64,000 nucleotides of DNA, taken from contig NZ_CANLYI010000002.1 of assembly GCF_947495255.1 (NCBI RefSeq), positions 1 to 64,000 on the forward strand, written 5' to 3'. The notes beneath the pieces are model-generated. The model was not told the origin of the DNA and searched no databases. It worked only from the letters and a program-made list of their open reading frames with translations. Of the stretch, positions 28,413 to 37,136 are shown piece by piece. The number at the start of each line of letters is the position of its first letter. Position 1 is the first letter of the stretch. A program made the translations under genes and the position numbers. Source of the stretch: an uncultured Winogradskyella sp. (lineage in GTDB: Bacteria > Bacteroidota > Bacteroidia > Flavobacteriales > Flavobacteriaceae).

Positions 28413-28913
28413 ATGAAAAAAACCATTTTACTTTTAGCACTTAGTTTAGCCCTATTCTCATGTAAAAATGAAGAAAAAACGACTGAAGAAAAAGCTCCTG
28501 AAGCAAAAAAAGAGATTGCATATGCTTCTTTTGGTAAAGAAATCACCGATGCTGACGCCTTAACTGGAGAACGTATGATGGAAAACTATAAAGACTTAAA
28601 AGTTGGTGACACTATTATTTCTAAAATGAAAGGAAAAATCATAGAAGTATGTTCTAAAAAAGGATGTTGGATGACTTTAGATACTGGTAATGATGAAGTA
28701 ATGGTTAAATTTAAAGATTACGGTTTCTTTATGCCATTAAATGCCGAAGGCGATGTTATTATTAACGGAAAAGCTTTTGTAACTGAAACTTCTGTTGACG
28801 AATTGAGACATTATGCTGAGGATGCTGGCAAAACAGAAGAAGAAATCAATAAAATTACAGAACCAAAATTCGAATACCGTTTTGAAGCTGATGGCGTTTT
28901 ACTACAACAATAA
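28413..28913 (+). CDS. DUF4920 lipoprotein
   Basis: A 166-residue lipoprotein (ALSLALFSCKNEEK, Cys17). After an acidic Lys/Glu linker, the DUF4920 domain covers residues 35-155, with the OB-like segment GDTIISKMKGKIIEVCSKKGCWMTLDTGNDEVMVKFKDYGFFMP. The two cysteines (CSKKGC) could form a disulfide or metal site. The family is common in Bacteroidota and of unknown function. Its last 23 bases overlap the start of the next gene, which encodes a haem-type CxxCH protein, so translational coupling is likely. Confidence 0.85.
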   Translation: MKKTILLLALSLALFSCKNEEKTTEEKAPEAKKEIAYASFGKEITDADALTGERMMENYKDLKVGDTIISKMKGKIIEVCSKKGCWMTLDTGNDEVMVKFKDYGFFMPLNAEGDVIINGKAFVTETSVDELRHYAEDAGKTEEEINKITEPKFEYRFEADGVLLQQ

Positions 28914-29349
28914 ATCTCTAGGTTTTATTTTACTTACGTGTTTACTCATTTATAATTGTAAAAACGAAGAGAAAGCACCAGAATCAGCTACAAAAAAGGT
29001 TATTGAATACGAGATGTATCAACCTTCAGAAATGGCTAATTTTATGAATGCCATGTATGCATACAATGAACAATTAAAGACTAAAATTGTTGCAGGAGAA
29101 ACACCTTCTGCTATGCCTTTAGATTTATTAAAATTGCATTCGGCTGAAATGACGAGTGGAAAATCTAGAACTGAAAATTGGCAAAGTTTTGTAAATGTTT
29201 TTATTGAATCTCAAAACACAATTATAGACACACTATCTAATTTGGAGTTAAAAGAGCGTTTTAATGCCTCTATAAATAATTGTTTAGGTTGCCATAAAAC
29301 AGAATGTACAGGACCAATTCCTAAGATTAAAAAACTATTGATTCAATAA
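28891..29349 (+). CDS. Small exported protein with C-terminal CxxCH (cytochrome c'-like)
   Basis: 152 residues from ATG 28891, which overlaps the DUF4920 stop region by 23 bp; the longer frame from 28813 runs antiparallel to no signal peptide and is rejected. The N-terminus MAFYYNNKSLGFILLTCLLIYNCKNEEK is a lipoprotein-like signal, although Asn before the Cys is atypical. The rest is helical (ANFMNAMYAYNEQLKTKIVAGE, WQSFVNVFIESQNTIIDTLSNL). A haem-binding motif CLGCH sits about 15-20 residues before the C-terminus (NNCLGCHKTECTGPIPKIKKLLI). A haem motif at the end of a four-helix-sized protein is the arrangement of cytochrome c' / c556. Haem attachment is inferred, not shown. Confidence 0.7.
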   Translation: MAFYYNNKSLGFILLTCLLIYNCKNEEKAPESATKKVIEYEMYQPSEMANFMNAMYAYNEQLKTKIVAGETPSAMPLDLLKLHSAEMTSGKSRTENWQSFVNVFIESQNTIIDTLSNLELKERFNASINNCLGCHKTECTGPIPKIKKLLIQ

Positions 29350-29351
29350 AA

Positions 29352-30038
29352 TTGAAACGAAAAATAATTACCACATCAGATGGTTCTAAAACCATACAAA
29401 TAGAAGATTGGAACGAACAATATCATTCTATTCATGGTGCAATACAAGAAGCAAACCATGTGTTTTTAAAACATGGTTTGCTTTTTTATTCTGAACTTCA
29501 TTCAGATTCTAAACCCATAGCCATTCTAGAAATTGGTTTTGGCACAGGACTCAATGCTTTCTTAACTTTAATTGAAGCAGAAAAACTTAAATTAAGCCTT
29601 AACTATACTGGTGTTGAAGCTTACCCAGTACAACTAGAAGAAATAAATCAATTAAATTATGTTGAATTAATTTCTGAATCTCATGGAGCCATTTTCGAAA
29701 AACTACATGAAATTTCTTGGAAAAAACAACATGACATTACACCTAGCTTTAAATTAGAAAAACAGGAAAAATTCTTCAAAGACATCACTGCCACAAATGA
29801 ATATAACATCATTTATTTTGATGCTTTTGGTGCTCGTGTTCAACCCGATTTATGGACTGAAGACATCTTCAAAATAATGTATAATGCCTTAAAAAAAAAT
29901 GGTGTTTTGGTTACTTATTCAGCCAAAGGTAGTGTGAGACGCGCTATGCAAGCTGTTGGTTTTGTTGTTGAGCGATTACCTGGACCTCCAGGAAAACGTG
30001 AAATGTTGAGAGCAACGAAACATTCAGTGAGCGAATAG
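29352..30038 (+). CDS. mnmD: tRNA wobble-uridine methyltransferase MnmD-like protein
   Basis: A 228-residue SAM-dependent methyltransferase. It starts at TTG (29352), two bases after the previous stop, and begins MKRKIITTSDGSKTIQIEDWNEQYHSIHGAIQEANHVFLKHGL, the N-terminus typical of the MnmC2/MnmD domain. Then come the SAM motif ILEIGFGTGLNAF, a DAFGARVQPDLWTEDIF motif and the tail YSAKGSVRRAMQAVGFVVERLPGPPGKREMLRATK. Stand-alone MnmD makes mnm5s2U34 in tRNA wobble positions without the MnmC1 oxidase domain. The C-terminus appears altered: a 20-bp sequence in its last codons is duplicated downstream (30001-30064). Confidence 0.9.
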   Translation: MKRKIITTSDGSKTIQIEDWNEQYHSIHGAIQEANHVFLKHGLLFYSELHSDSKPIAILEIGFGTGLNAFLTLIEAEKLKLSLNYTGVEAYPVQLEEINQLNYVELISESHGAIFEKLHEISWKKQHDITPSFKLEKQEKFFKDITATNEYNIIYFDAFGARVQPDLWTEDIFKIMYNALKKNGVLVTYSAKGSVRRAMQAVGFVVERLPGPPGKREMLRATKHSVSE

Positions 30039-30064
30039 CGAATTAAATGTTGAGAGCAACGAAA
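30001..30064 (+). repeat. Direct duplication at the 3' end of mnmD
   Basis: The 20-mer AAATGTTGAGAGCAACGAAA occurs at 30001-30020 inside mnmD and again at 30045-30064, just after its stop (TAG 30036-30038). The second copy would read MLRATKTSS and then stop, which looks like the ancestral end. The 24 bp between the copies supply the present ending HSVSE. Confidence 0.8.
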
Positions 30065-30185
30065 ACATCTAGTTAAGGAACAACATTAATTGTACCTTGA
30101 CTTCACTTCCAGCGAAGTTTCCTTTCCGAAATTTATTACTTCAATTACATAAGTAAAACTATTAAGAAGCTGTAAATGTAAAATG

Positions 30186-30231
30186 GTTCTCGATACAATT
30201 TTTTTATGCCTCAAAATCACTCGAACTGACG
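30186..30231 (+). repeat. Flavobacterial intergenic repeat, copy A
   Basis: The element begins GTTCTCGATAC and ends CACTCGAACTGACG, with a T-rich middle. It is 46 bp and nearly identical to the inverted copy at 31267-31313. The pair brackets the TIGR01777 gene. Confidence 0.8.
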
Positions 30232-30322
30232 GAAATGTTTCCTTTAATAAATCAAACGTTAAATCCTATCTAAATCTTACTCAGAGACTTCACGCCTTTC
30301 GTATCTTTACATAAAAAAGAAG

Positions 30323-31228
30323 ATGACCGTTTTAATAACAGGAGCAACAGGATTAATTGGAAAGGAAATTGTAAAACAATGTCATGCTGAGGGAATTAAT
30401 GTTCATTATTTAACGACTTCAAAATCTAAGCTTACTGCAGATTCTAATTACAAAGGATTTTACTGGAATCCAAACAACAACGAAATAGACCACAACTGTT
30501 TTGATGGTGTTTCTGCTATTATTAATATGGTTGGTGCTTCAATCTCTAAACGTTGGACAGACAGTTACAAAACAATTCTTTTAGAAAGCAGAACCAAGAC
30601 TGCTCAACTCCTCCAAGACACTATAAAAAATCACAACTATAAAATTGACCAAGTGGTTTCAGCTAGTGCTATTGGTATTTACCCAACAAGCTTAGTTAAT
30701 TATTACGATGAAACAACTACTGAAATCTCAGATACTTTTTTAGGTAAAGTGGTCCATGAATGGGAAGCTGCTGTAGATGGTTTTAAAGATTTAGGCTGTA
30801 AAGTCGCCAAAATTAGAATTGGTTTAGTTTTAGCTAAAGATGGTGGTGCTTTAAAAGAAATTGTAAAACCCATTAAATTTGGTGCAGGTGCTGCTTTTGG
30901 CAGTGGTAAACAATGGCAAAGTTGGATCCATATTAAAGATTTAGCTTCACTTTTTGTATTTGCGCTTCAAAATAACTTTGAAGGTATTTATAATGGTGTT
31001 GCTCCAAATCCGGTAAGTAATAAAGAACTCACTAAAGCTTCTGCTAAAGTTTTACGTCGTCCATTGATTTTACCCAATATTCCAAAATTTGTAATGAAAT
31101 TGGTTTTAGGTGAAATGCATATTCTACTATTTGAAAGTCAACGTGTATGTTCAAAAAAAGTAGAAAGTGAAGGTTTTGATTTTAAATATGTGAATTTAAA
31201 ACCTGCTTTAGAGGATTTGTTAGGATAA
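30323..31228 (+). CDS. TIGR01777 family NAD-dependent epimerase-like protein
   Basis: A 301-residue extended short-chain dehydrogenase. The Rossmann motif is MTVLITGATGLIGKEIV; later features are INMVGASISKRWTDSYKTILLESR, VVSASAIGIYP, WEAAV, RIGLVLAKDGGAL and WQSWIHIKDLASLFVFAL, all characteristic of the TIGR01777 (SDR39U1) family. The C-terminal domain is the short DUF1731 type (RRPLILPNIPKFVMKLVLGEMHILLFESQRV). The substrate is unknown. A -7-like TATCTTTA at 30302-30309 precedes it. The gene lies between two inverted copies of a dispersed repeat (30186-30231, 31267-31313). Confidence 0.92.
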   Translation: MTVLITGATGLIGKEIVKQCHAEGINVHYLTTSKSKLTADSNYKGFYWNPNNNEIDHNCFDGVSAIINMVGASISKRWTDSYKTILLESRTKTAQLLQDTIKNHNYKIDQVVSASAIGIYPTSLVNYYDETTTEISDTFLGKVVHEWEAAVDGFKDLGCKVAKIRIGLVLAKDGGALKEIVKPIKFGAGAAFGSGKQWQSWIHIKDLASLFVFALQNNFEGIYNGVAPNPVSNKELTKASAKVLRRPLILPNIPKFVMKLVLGEMHILLFESQRVCSKKVESEGFDFKYVNLKPALEDLLG

Positions 31229-31266
31229 GTTTTGATTACTAATAATCGTTATATTAAAAAATAAAT

Positions 31267-31313
31267 CGTCAGTTCGAGTGATTTTGAGGCTCAAAAAAAA
31301 TTGTATCGAGAAC
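31267..31313 (-). repeat. Flavobacterial intergenic repeat, copy B (inverted)
   Basis: On the minus strand it reads GTTCTCGATAC ... CACTCGAACTGACG, 47 bp, matching copy A almost base for base. Confidence 0.8.
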
Positions 31314-31330
31314 TGTTATAATTCGTTAGC

Positions 31331-31376
31331 CTCTCGATACAAAATTCCTAAAAAAGGAATTTCACTCTAAGTGACG
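31331..31376 (+). repeat. Flavobacterial intergenic repeat, variant copy D
   Basis: CTCTCGATAC at the left end and CACTCTAAGTGACG at the right end, so a diverged relative of copies A and B. Its middle forms a hairpin AAATTCC / GGAATTT (31343-31363). It is head-to-head with copy B. Confidence 0.6.
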
Positions 31377-31440
31377 TTACGCTATAAAAGAGAATTCGAC
31401 TGCGCTCAACCAGACATTAAGGAATAAATTGAATAAAAAA

Positions 31441-31470
31441 AGAGGCAAATATCACTATTTGCCTCTTTTT
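31441..31470. terminator. Bidirectional terminator, end of the GT fusion gene
   Basis: Stem AGAGGCAAATA (31441-31451) / TATTTGCCTCT (31456-31466), loop TCAC, flanked by an A-run and a T-run. It serves the minus-strand gene ending at 31488 and possibly plus-strand transcripts. Confidence 0.9.
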
Positions 31471-31487
31471 CAACTTTATGCTTCAAA

Positions 31488-34400
31488 TCAGTCTTCAATC
31501 CAACCCATAATAGCATTGGCTACAAATCTTGGTTCTGGTGGTAAGGCATAAATATCTTTTTCATAATTTTTATTGTATGGTGAGATATTCATAATATTTC
31601 CATCTACAACTAACGTACTACTTCCACCTGGATCAAAGCCCATAGCTTTATCCATTCCGTATTTTAAAAGAATATCTACCATATCAAAATGTGTTGCTCC
31701 AACAGATTCTCTAATACGACCATTTACCATCAATACCATCAATTTACCTTCTTTGGTAATACCAACAGCAATTTTTGGTCCACGCATATCTGTATAATCT
31801 AATCGTGCTGCTTGTGTTTTTATGGAATTAGAGGTTTTCCAACCTTCGTCTTCCATATTAAGAGTTTGTTTTCCGCCATCAATTAACATTGGTCCTGCTT
31901 CAATTGCATAAGAAATCTCATCCCATTTATAAGGATTTTCTTCTGGCTCTAATAACTGAATTGATAATGGTTTTCCTTCCTTAAACATAGCATCTGAAAA
32001 CAAGTCTATAGGAATAGATAAAGTTATCCCAACCGGAATTACAGAAACAGTTTCTCTAGGCTTCGTTTTAATAATTTCTTTTACCGTATTACCTGCTATT
32101 CTTACAATGACATTGCCATTGCCTTCAAACGTATCTTCAGCATAAGACAAATCATAGAAACAAGGTTCTGTAATGCTATGATTATTATAATTGGAACTAT
32201 TAAAAGTTAACTCTTGGTTTTTCTCTTTAATTATAAATCCGGCTTTACTATTCACTTTTCTAATATCGACATCACCATTTTTATAAATTATAAAGGCTGG
32301 TTTATTGAATAATGGTGGACAAAACACCTTGTTATTCATAATTAACAAGCCTAAAGGCGAACCGATATAAGTCTCTGGCAGTCCGAGTTTACCTACCAAT
32401 TCCGGATTTAAAATATAACCGCCATTCCAAGCTAGTTCAATTTTATTAGGATTGTTACTTTTCTTCTTATACTCTTTTACAAGTGCTGGTACATTTTTAG
32501 GTTCTTTGTTAGCAATATGTGCAGCGAATTTCCAATGGTATTTTTTGGTATCAATTTCAGCTAAAACACCACTCCAAGGTAAACCGTCTTCATAAACGCC
32601 TCCTGCATAAGATGATTTTACTTTTTCAACGGTTTTAGATAATTTTAAACCCTCTTTAATCTGAATTAATAATTTAGCGATAGGTGTTCCGTTTTCAATA
32701 GCATCTTTCGTTATCATACCCAACAACTCCTTTTCGCTTAATGTATCTTTTAAATCTTGATACAAATCGCTTTTAAGAACCTTATCAAAATCCTTAGCGG
32801 TTTGAATTGGTGTAGGATATGCCAAAGTAGTACGTACACCTGCTGGCACAAACTGAATAAATCCACTGCCTTTAGGAATTCCCATAATTTTGGCTGTCAT
32901 TTCATACAATACTTTTCCGATATGGAAATGGTCGATTTCTATAATATCTGTCATCATTGCCGCAGATTCGCCATTGGTGATTAAGAAACCATCTGCAGCT
33001 TTAATATCTCGTAAAATCTTTATAGCCTTTGCTCCCATTTGTGGAAAATGCACACCTTCTGACCATTGCTTCGTTTCAATAATCTGAACAACGCCTGCTC
33101 TATACAACAAGCCTAATTCTGGCTCTTTTCCGCTTTCTAAATAATCCTTAATATCTGCACTAGAAAACCATTTGGTAATTCTTGCCTCGTGTATAAAAAT
33201 GTAGATTTTCTCTAACTTATCTACGTTAGCTTCAAGTATTTCTGAAGTTAACTCTTGCTGTATTGTTAAATTTAATTGTGCACGAATAGGTTGTAATACA
33301 AAATACTCCAATTCATGCTTAATGTAACGTCCAGGAAAATAACCTTTAGGCACATTCTTTTTTAAATTCTTAGTTAATATTTTTCGGTCATCAATACCTA
33401 AAGATTTACTATTGGTTAGCTGAAAAAGCGCTAATTCCCAATCGGCAAAAAATTGTGGTGCTAAAGTTAAATCTGGAAGATGTTTTGGTTTAAAAACATC
33501 TGTATAAATCATATTTACCAAACCTGTTATCTCTTGAAGCGTAAAAGCTTGATAAGCATACGATTTTTTATTTCTATGACGATACGCTAAAGCATGATCA
33601 TGACGAATAGAAATTTCGCCATCAACATATTTAAAAATATCATCAATAGCATTGTAATATTTATGGATGACTTCGAGATTCGTATTTACCAAATCTGGAA
33701 TGTCATTTTCCATCGTTCTGGCATAACGCATTACTCGTCCTTTTACCAATTGCTGTTCAACTCTAAAAAAGCTAGGATCAATCAAAGATTTTAAATAATG
33801 CATAAAAGATAAACGACCATAACCAGGCAAATAATGTCTCGTTTTTTTATTGAGAATTGCATTAAGATCATCGTTTTCAAAATCTACAGACGCTTTATAT
33901 TGTTTTAATAAATTAATCACCTGAGGATTATCGTCAATTGAAACCGAAGCCAACTGATAATACATACGCTGTAAAATATAGCGGATATTATCTTCTAAGG
34001 ATTCTAAGCTGTAACGTTTTTTAATTACACTTCTATTGTGTGTTACATCTACCATTCTGTTTTGCGGATAAAACACATGGTCACATATTCTTTCTGCTAA
34101 TTTCTTTGGTACTTTAGACCCTTTAAATTCTAAAACATTAAGACGAAGCGACTCGTCTAAGTGACGACCAATAACCTCATCATAAACCTCTCTTGGTTCA
34201 TATTGTCTGCAAAATATAGGTGTTCCACAAGCTGCTGCTTCAATAATTGGCAAACCTCGCCCTTCCGTTTGGCTTGGTAATAAAATTAAAGAGGCAACAT
34301 CAAAAAGTTGCTTTATATCTAAAGGTTTTTTATGTTTCTTTTTAAAATCATGTTTATCGAATTCACTAAACAAAAACCCAAGTAATACACGTTTTCTAAA

Positions 34401-35681
34401 TTCTTTTGGAAGGTCTTTTAAAAACTTTTTAAAGTCTTTTTTTAAGTCTTCATAATAATTCTGCTGACCATGAGGAATGGGTCCGGAAACGATTAAGGAT
34501 AATTTTAATTGTGGATTGGTAATAAACTTATCCGCAAAAGCATCGTAAGAGAACAAACGTTTAATGAGTTTAAAATTCAACTCAATAGACTTTCTGCTAA
34601 TAACTCTTGTAGGTTGTAAAAACACGATGTTGTTATTTACAAAATCGAAATCCTTAATGGTTTTATATCCTAATAATATAGGTTTTAAAGAGCGTTTACT
34701 TTCTGTATGGTGTGCAGCTGTATGAACTGTAATTGTATCTTTTTTATTCGCAAAAATAGTAGACACTTGCATGAACGCTTTAATAATATCACGCTTACTC
34801 ATTTGATGCATTTTGGTATCTACTGCTGTACCTAACAATGCAACATTGGCAGGATTATGTCCATTAATATTTATTAAATGGTCTTGTTGAATTCTATTGA
34901 TATTTACATTCATCCAAGAGCGGCTTTCCCATGGATAAATAGTTTCTATAATTGAGAAAAACTCACCAACATGTGCATTATGAAAAAAGAAATCTCTTGG
35001 TCCTTTTTTTAAACCTTTCTTTTTAATTTCTACTGCTCTGTTGCCACCTTCCCAATAAAAATCGTGATTATTATTAATAACAGGAATACCTAAATATTCT
35101 GAAATTAAAACCGTAGCTAAAGCCAACGACACATTACCTGGATTAGAACAGACATTTATAAGATATAACAACGAAATGTCATTCTCTTCGATATAACTAC
35201 CTAATTTTTCTACAAGGACTAAAACCTCAGCCCAAAACTTACCAATAAGATTATTGTAAGCCTCACTGCCACGTTCCATTTTAATCTGAAAGAAATCTTT
35301 ATATAAAGGCCAAGCATCAAAAGCTTCCATTTCTGAAATTACTTTTTTGAATGCACCTTTTGGAATTAACTCATCCGCTTCCTCTTTAATTTCTCCAGCA
35401 ATAAAGTGAATAGGAATATCTGGATATATGTTCTTAAAAGTTTTGGCATACTTTTCTGTTTCTACCGTGATACCATCAATTGTAAAATAAAAGGTTAGGA
35501 ATGCAATACCTCCTTTCTCCACATGTGAATCGAAAGTAGAGGCATTACCTTTAAAAGCAGATGGTAAATTTTTCTCTTTAAATTTATCCATGAATAAACC
35601 TAAATCAAACCAGGTATTTATCTTTTCATTGTTAAGCTCATTTAAAATATTAGTAATTTTTGTTGTTTTCTTATCAGTCAT
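31488..35681 (-). CDS. Glycosyltransferase / phosphodiester glycosidase fusion protein
   Basis: A 1397-residue protein with no signal peptide or membrane segment, so probably cytoplasmic. Residues 1-575 resemble a GT-B (GT4-like) glycosyltransferase: HDFYWEGGNR at 206-214, LQPTRVISRKSIELNFKLI at 355-373, and LPSQTEGRGLPIIEAAACGTPIF at 468-490. Residues 580-1030 are a mostly helical region not recognised. Residues 1040-1397 match the NAGPA/DUF2233 phosphodiester glycosidase fold: IELAWNGGYI (1081-1090), EAGPMLIDGGK (1261-1271), GPKIAVGITKEGKLMVLMVNGR and the signature DPGGSST (1350-1356). NAGPA enzymes remove a sugar from a sugar-1-phosphate diester. It is 10 bp downstream of a paralogous glycosyltransferase gene in the same operon. 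Confidence 0.8.
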   Translation of the reverse strand: MTDKKTTKITNILNELNNEKINTWFDLGLFMDKFKEKNLPSAFKGNASTFDSHVEKGGIAFLTFYFTIDGITVETEKYAKTFKNIYPDIPIHFIAGEIKEEADELIPKGAFKKVISEMEAFDAWPLYKDFFQIKMERGSEAYNNLIGKFWAEVLVLVEKLGSYIEENDISLLYLINVCSNPGNVSLALATVLISEYLGIPVINNNHDFYWEGGNRAVEIKKKGLKKGPRDFFFHNAHVGEFFSIIETIYPWESRSWMNVNINRIQQDHLININGHNPANVALLGTAVDTKMHQMSKRDIIKAFMQVSTIFANKKDTITVHTAAHHTESKRSLKPILLGYKTIKDFDFVNNNIVFLQPTRVISRKSIELNFKLIKRLFSYDAFADKFITNPQLKLSLIVSGPIPHGQQNYYEDLKKDFKKFLKDLPKEFRKRVLLGFLFSEFDKHDFKKKHKKPLDIKQLFDVASLILLPSQTEGRGLPIIEAAACGTPIFCRQYEPREVYDEVIGRHLDESLRLNVLEFKGSKVPKKLAERICDHVFYPQNRMVDVTHNRSVIKKRYSLESLEDNIRYILQRMYYQLASVSIDDNPQVINLLKQYKASVDFENDDLNAILNKKTRHYLPGYGRLSFMHYLKSLIDPSFFRVEQQLVKGRVMRYARTMENDIPDLVNTNLEVIHKYYNAIDDIFKYVDGEISIRHDHALAYRHRNKKSYAYQAFTLQEITGLVNMIYTDVFKPKHLPDLTLAPQFFADWELALFQLTNSKSLGIDDRKILTKNLKKNVPKGYFPGRYIKHELEYFVLQPIRAQLNLTIQQELTSEILEANVDKLEKIYIFIHEARITKWFSSADIKDYLESGKEPELGLLYRAGVVQIIETKQWSEGVHFPQMGAKAIKILRDIKAADGFLITNGESAAMMTDIIEIDHFHIGKVLYEMTAKIMGIPKGSGFIQFVPAGVRTTLAYPTPIQTAKDFDKVLKSDLYQDLKDTLSEKELLGMITKDAIENGTPIAKLLIQIKEGLKLSKTVEKVKSSYAGGVYEDGLPWSGVLAEIDTKKYHWKFAAHIANKEPKNVPALVKEYKKKSNNPNKIELAWNGGYILNPELVGKLGLPETYIGSPLGLLIMNNKVFCPPLFNKPAFIIYKNGDVDIRKVNSKAGFIIKEKNQELTFNSSNYNNHSITEPCFYDLSYAEDTFEGNGNVIVRIAGNTVKEIIKTKPRETVSVIPVGITLSIPIDLFSDAMFKEGKPLSIQLLEPEENPYKWDEISYAIEAGPMLIDGGKQTLNMEDEGWKTSNSIKTQAARLDYTDMRGPKIAVGITKEGKLMVLMVNGRIRESVGATHFDMVDILLKYGMDKAMGFDPGGSSTLVVDGNIMNISPYNKNYEKDIYALPPEPRFVANAIMGWIED

Positions 35682-35691
35682 CTTCTAGTTC

Positions 35692-36936
35692 TTAAAATTT
35701 AAATAATTGGCTTAACTTTTCTTCTAATACTTCATATGAAAAATGTTTTTTACCGATGTTAAAATTGTATTCTCCAATCTCTAAACAGCGTTTTGGATTA
35801 TAAATAATATCAGACATTTGCTGTACACTTTCTGGTGTAAGATTGCTATCCGTAATCATTACCGTTTCAAATCCCTTGTTACCTATATCTTGGCTATAGA
35901 CTGGTTTGTAATCATTTACAAAAATTGGTTTTTTAGCGAGTACTGTTTCTACAAAAGCATTTCCGAAGCCTTCATACGTACTAAAATAAGTTGCTGCTCT
36001 ACCGTGAGCATACACGTCAGATAAATCTTTATGGTCTAAAACTTTGTGAGCTGCAAATATGACTTGACTAGAGAGGTTTAAATCATGTATTTGGTCTATT
36101 AACTCATTATAATATTCCTTATTCTCATCATCATTATTATTACCTGTAATGACTAATTTTAGTTTCTTATCGTTGAGTTGATCAATTAATGAAATAGCAG
36201 TTTCAATTCCTTTACGTCTTACAATGCGTGTTACTTGTAATAGAGCAATTTCATCTTCTAAAACACCGACGTCTCTTAAGAAAAATTTATTCTCTGGTGT
36301 TGGCACGCCATACACACGATTAAAATCCATAACATTAGGAACCATAGTGGCATCAATATCAAATCGGTTTTTAAAGGTTTCTACACCAAACGTATTAATA
36401 ACCGCATGCTTAACATCTGGCAGCAACAACGGAAAATTTTCATCGACATACTTATTTACTTCAGGATGCGCAGATACGTAACGTTGACCACGTTCCCAAT
36501 GAAAATCGTGATCATGAGTAACAACAGGTAAACCTGTAGATTTTATCAATTTTTTAATGGCAACACCCATTGATAAATGGCATGGTAAAGCCGAAGCATT
36601 TTCTGAAAGAATAACTTCTATGCGCTTTTCTAAAACCCAAGCTTCCATGGCTTGATGTATCATATTAGAAGCATCCTCAACATGGCCTAGTAAAGGATAT
36701 GGATCCTTGTCTGGTTCATAAAACGCCTTACGTTGTCCCCATTCTGCTTCTACTGAAAAAAAGGATAAAGCCGGAAATAGATAATCGTGCTCATAATCCA
36801 TGTTCCAGGATTCGAATTCACCAGACATAATAAAGACTTCATGTCCTAGTTTTTTTAATACATCTATCCATTTTTCGGTTTCGAGTGCTACGCCATCTAC
36901 GCCTCCAATTCTTCCAATTATAATACCTATTCGCAT
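35692..36936 (-). CDS. GT4-like glycosyltransferase, partner of the fusion protein
   Basis: A 414-residue GT-B glycosyltransferase with no membrane segment. N-terminal MRIGIIIGRIGGVDGVALETEKW is the Rossmann turn of the acceptor side. HDHDFHWERGQR (141-152) matches HDFYWEGGNR in the downstream fusion protein, showing paralogy. The donor-binding half has LLQVTRIVRRKGIETAISLIDQL and the E-x7-E pair YEGFGNAFVETVLAKKP (Glu322, Glu330). The sugar donor and acceptor are unknown; the pair probably builds a glycoside or glycan together. It is the first gene of a two-gene operon (10 bp gap). Confidence 0.88.
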   Translation of the reverse strand: MRIGIIIGRIGGVDGVALETEKWIDVLKKLGHEVFIMSGEFESWNMDYEHDYLFPALSFFSVEAEWGQRKAFYEPDKDPYPLLGHVEDASNMIHQAMEAWVLEKRIEVILSENASALPCHLSMGVAIKKLIKSTGLPVVTHDHDFHWERGQRYVSAHPEVNKYVDENFPLLLPDVKHAVINTFGVETFKNRFDIDATMVPNVMDFNRVYGVPTPENKFFLRDVGVLEDEIALLQVTRIVRRKGIETAISLIDQLNDKKLKLVITGNNNDDENKEYYNELIDQIHDLNLSSQVIFAAHKVLDHKDLSDVYAHGRAATYFSTYEGFGNAFVETVLAKKPIFVNDYKPVYSQDIGNKGFETVMITDSNLTPESVQQMSDIIYNPKRCLEIGEYNFNIGKKHFSYEVLEEKLSQLFKF

Positions 36937-37136
36937 ACGTTATCTAAAGTTTTGTGTTCTTTAAATATAGAGAATAGAAAAAAGGATTGAAAGGTTTTAA
37001 AGCGCTGTATTTGCGGAATTACGACTTCAAAAATTTAAACAAGATTAAATTATGTGTACTATAATTTATGTCGCTAATCTTAACGAAATGATAATTTAGG
37101 TTTTTTAAGAAATTTCAAAAATCATCATAAAAACGG

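Noticed and set aside
28813..28890. Longer N-terminal extension of the CxxCH gene
   Set aside because: It is encoded within the DUF4920 gene and has no signal peptide; the ATG at 28891 gives one.
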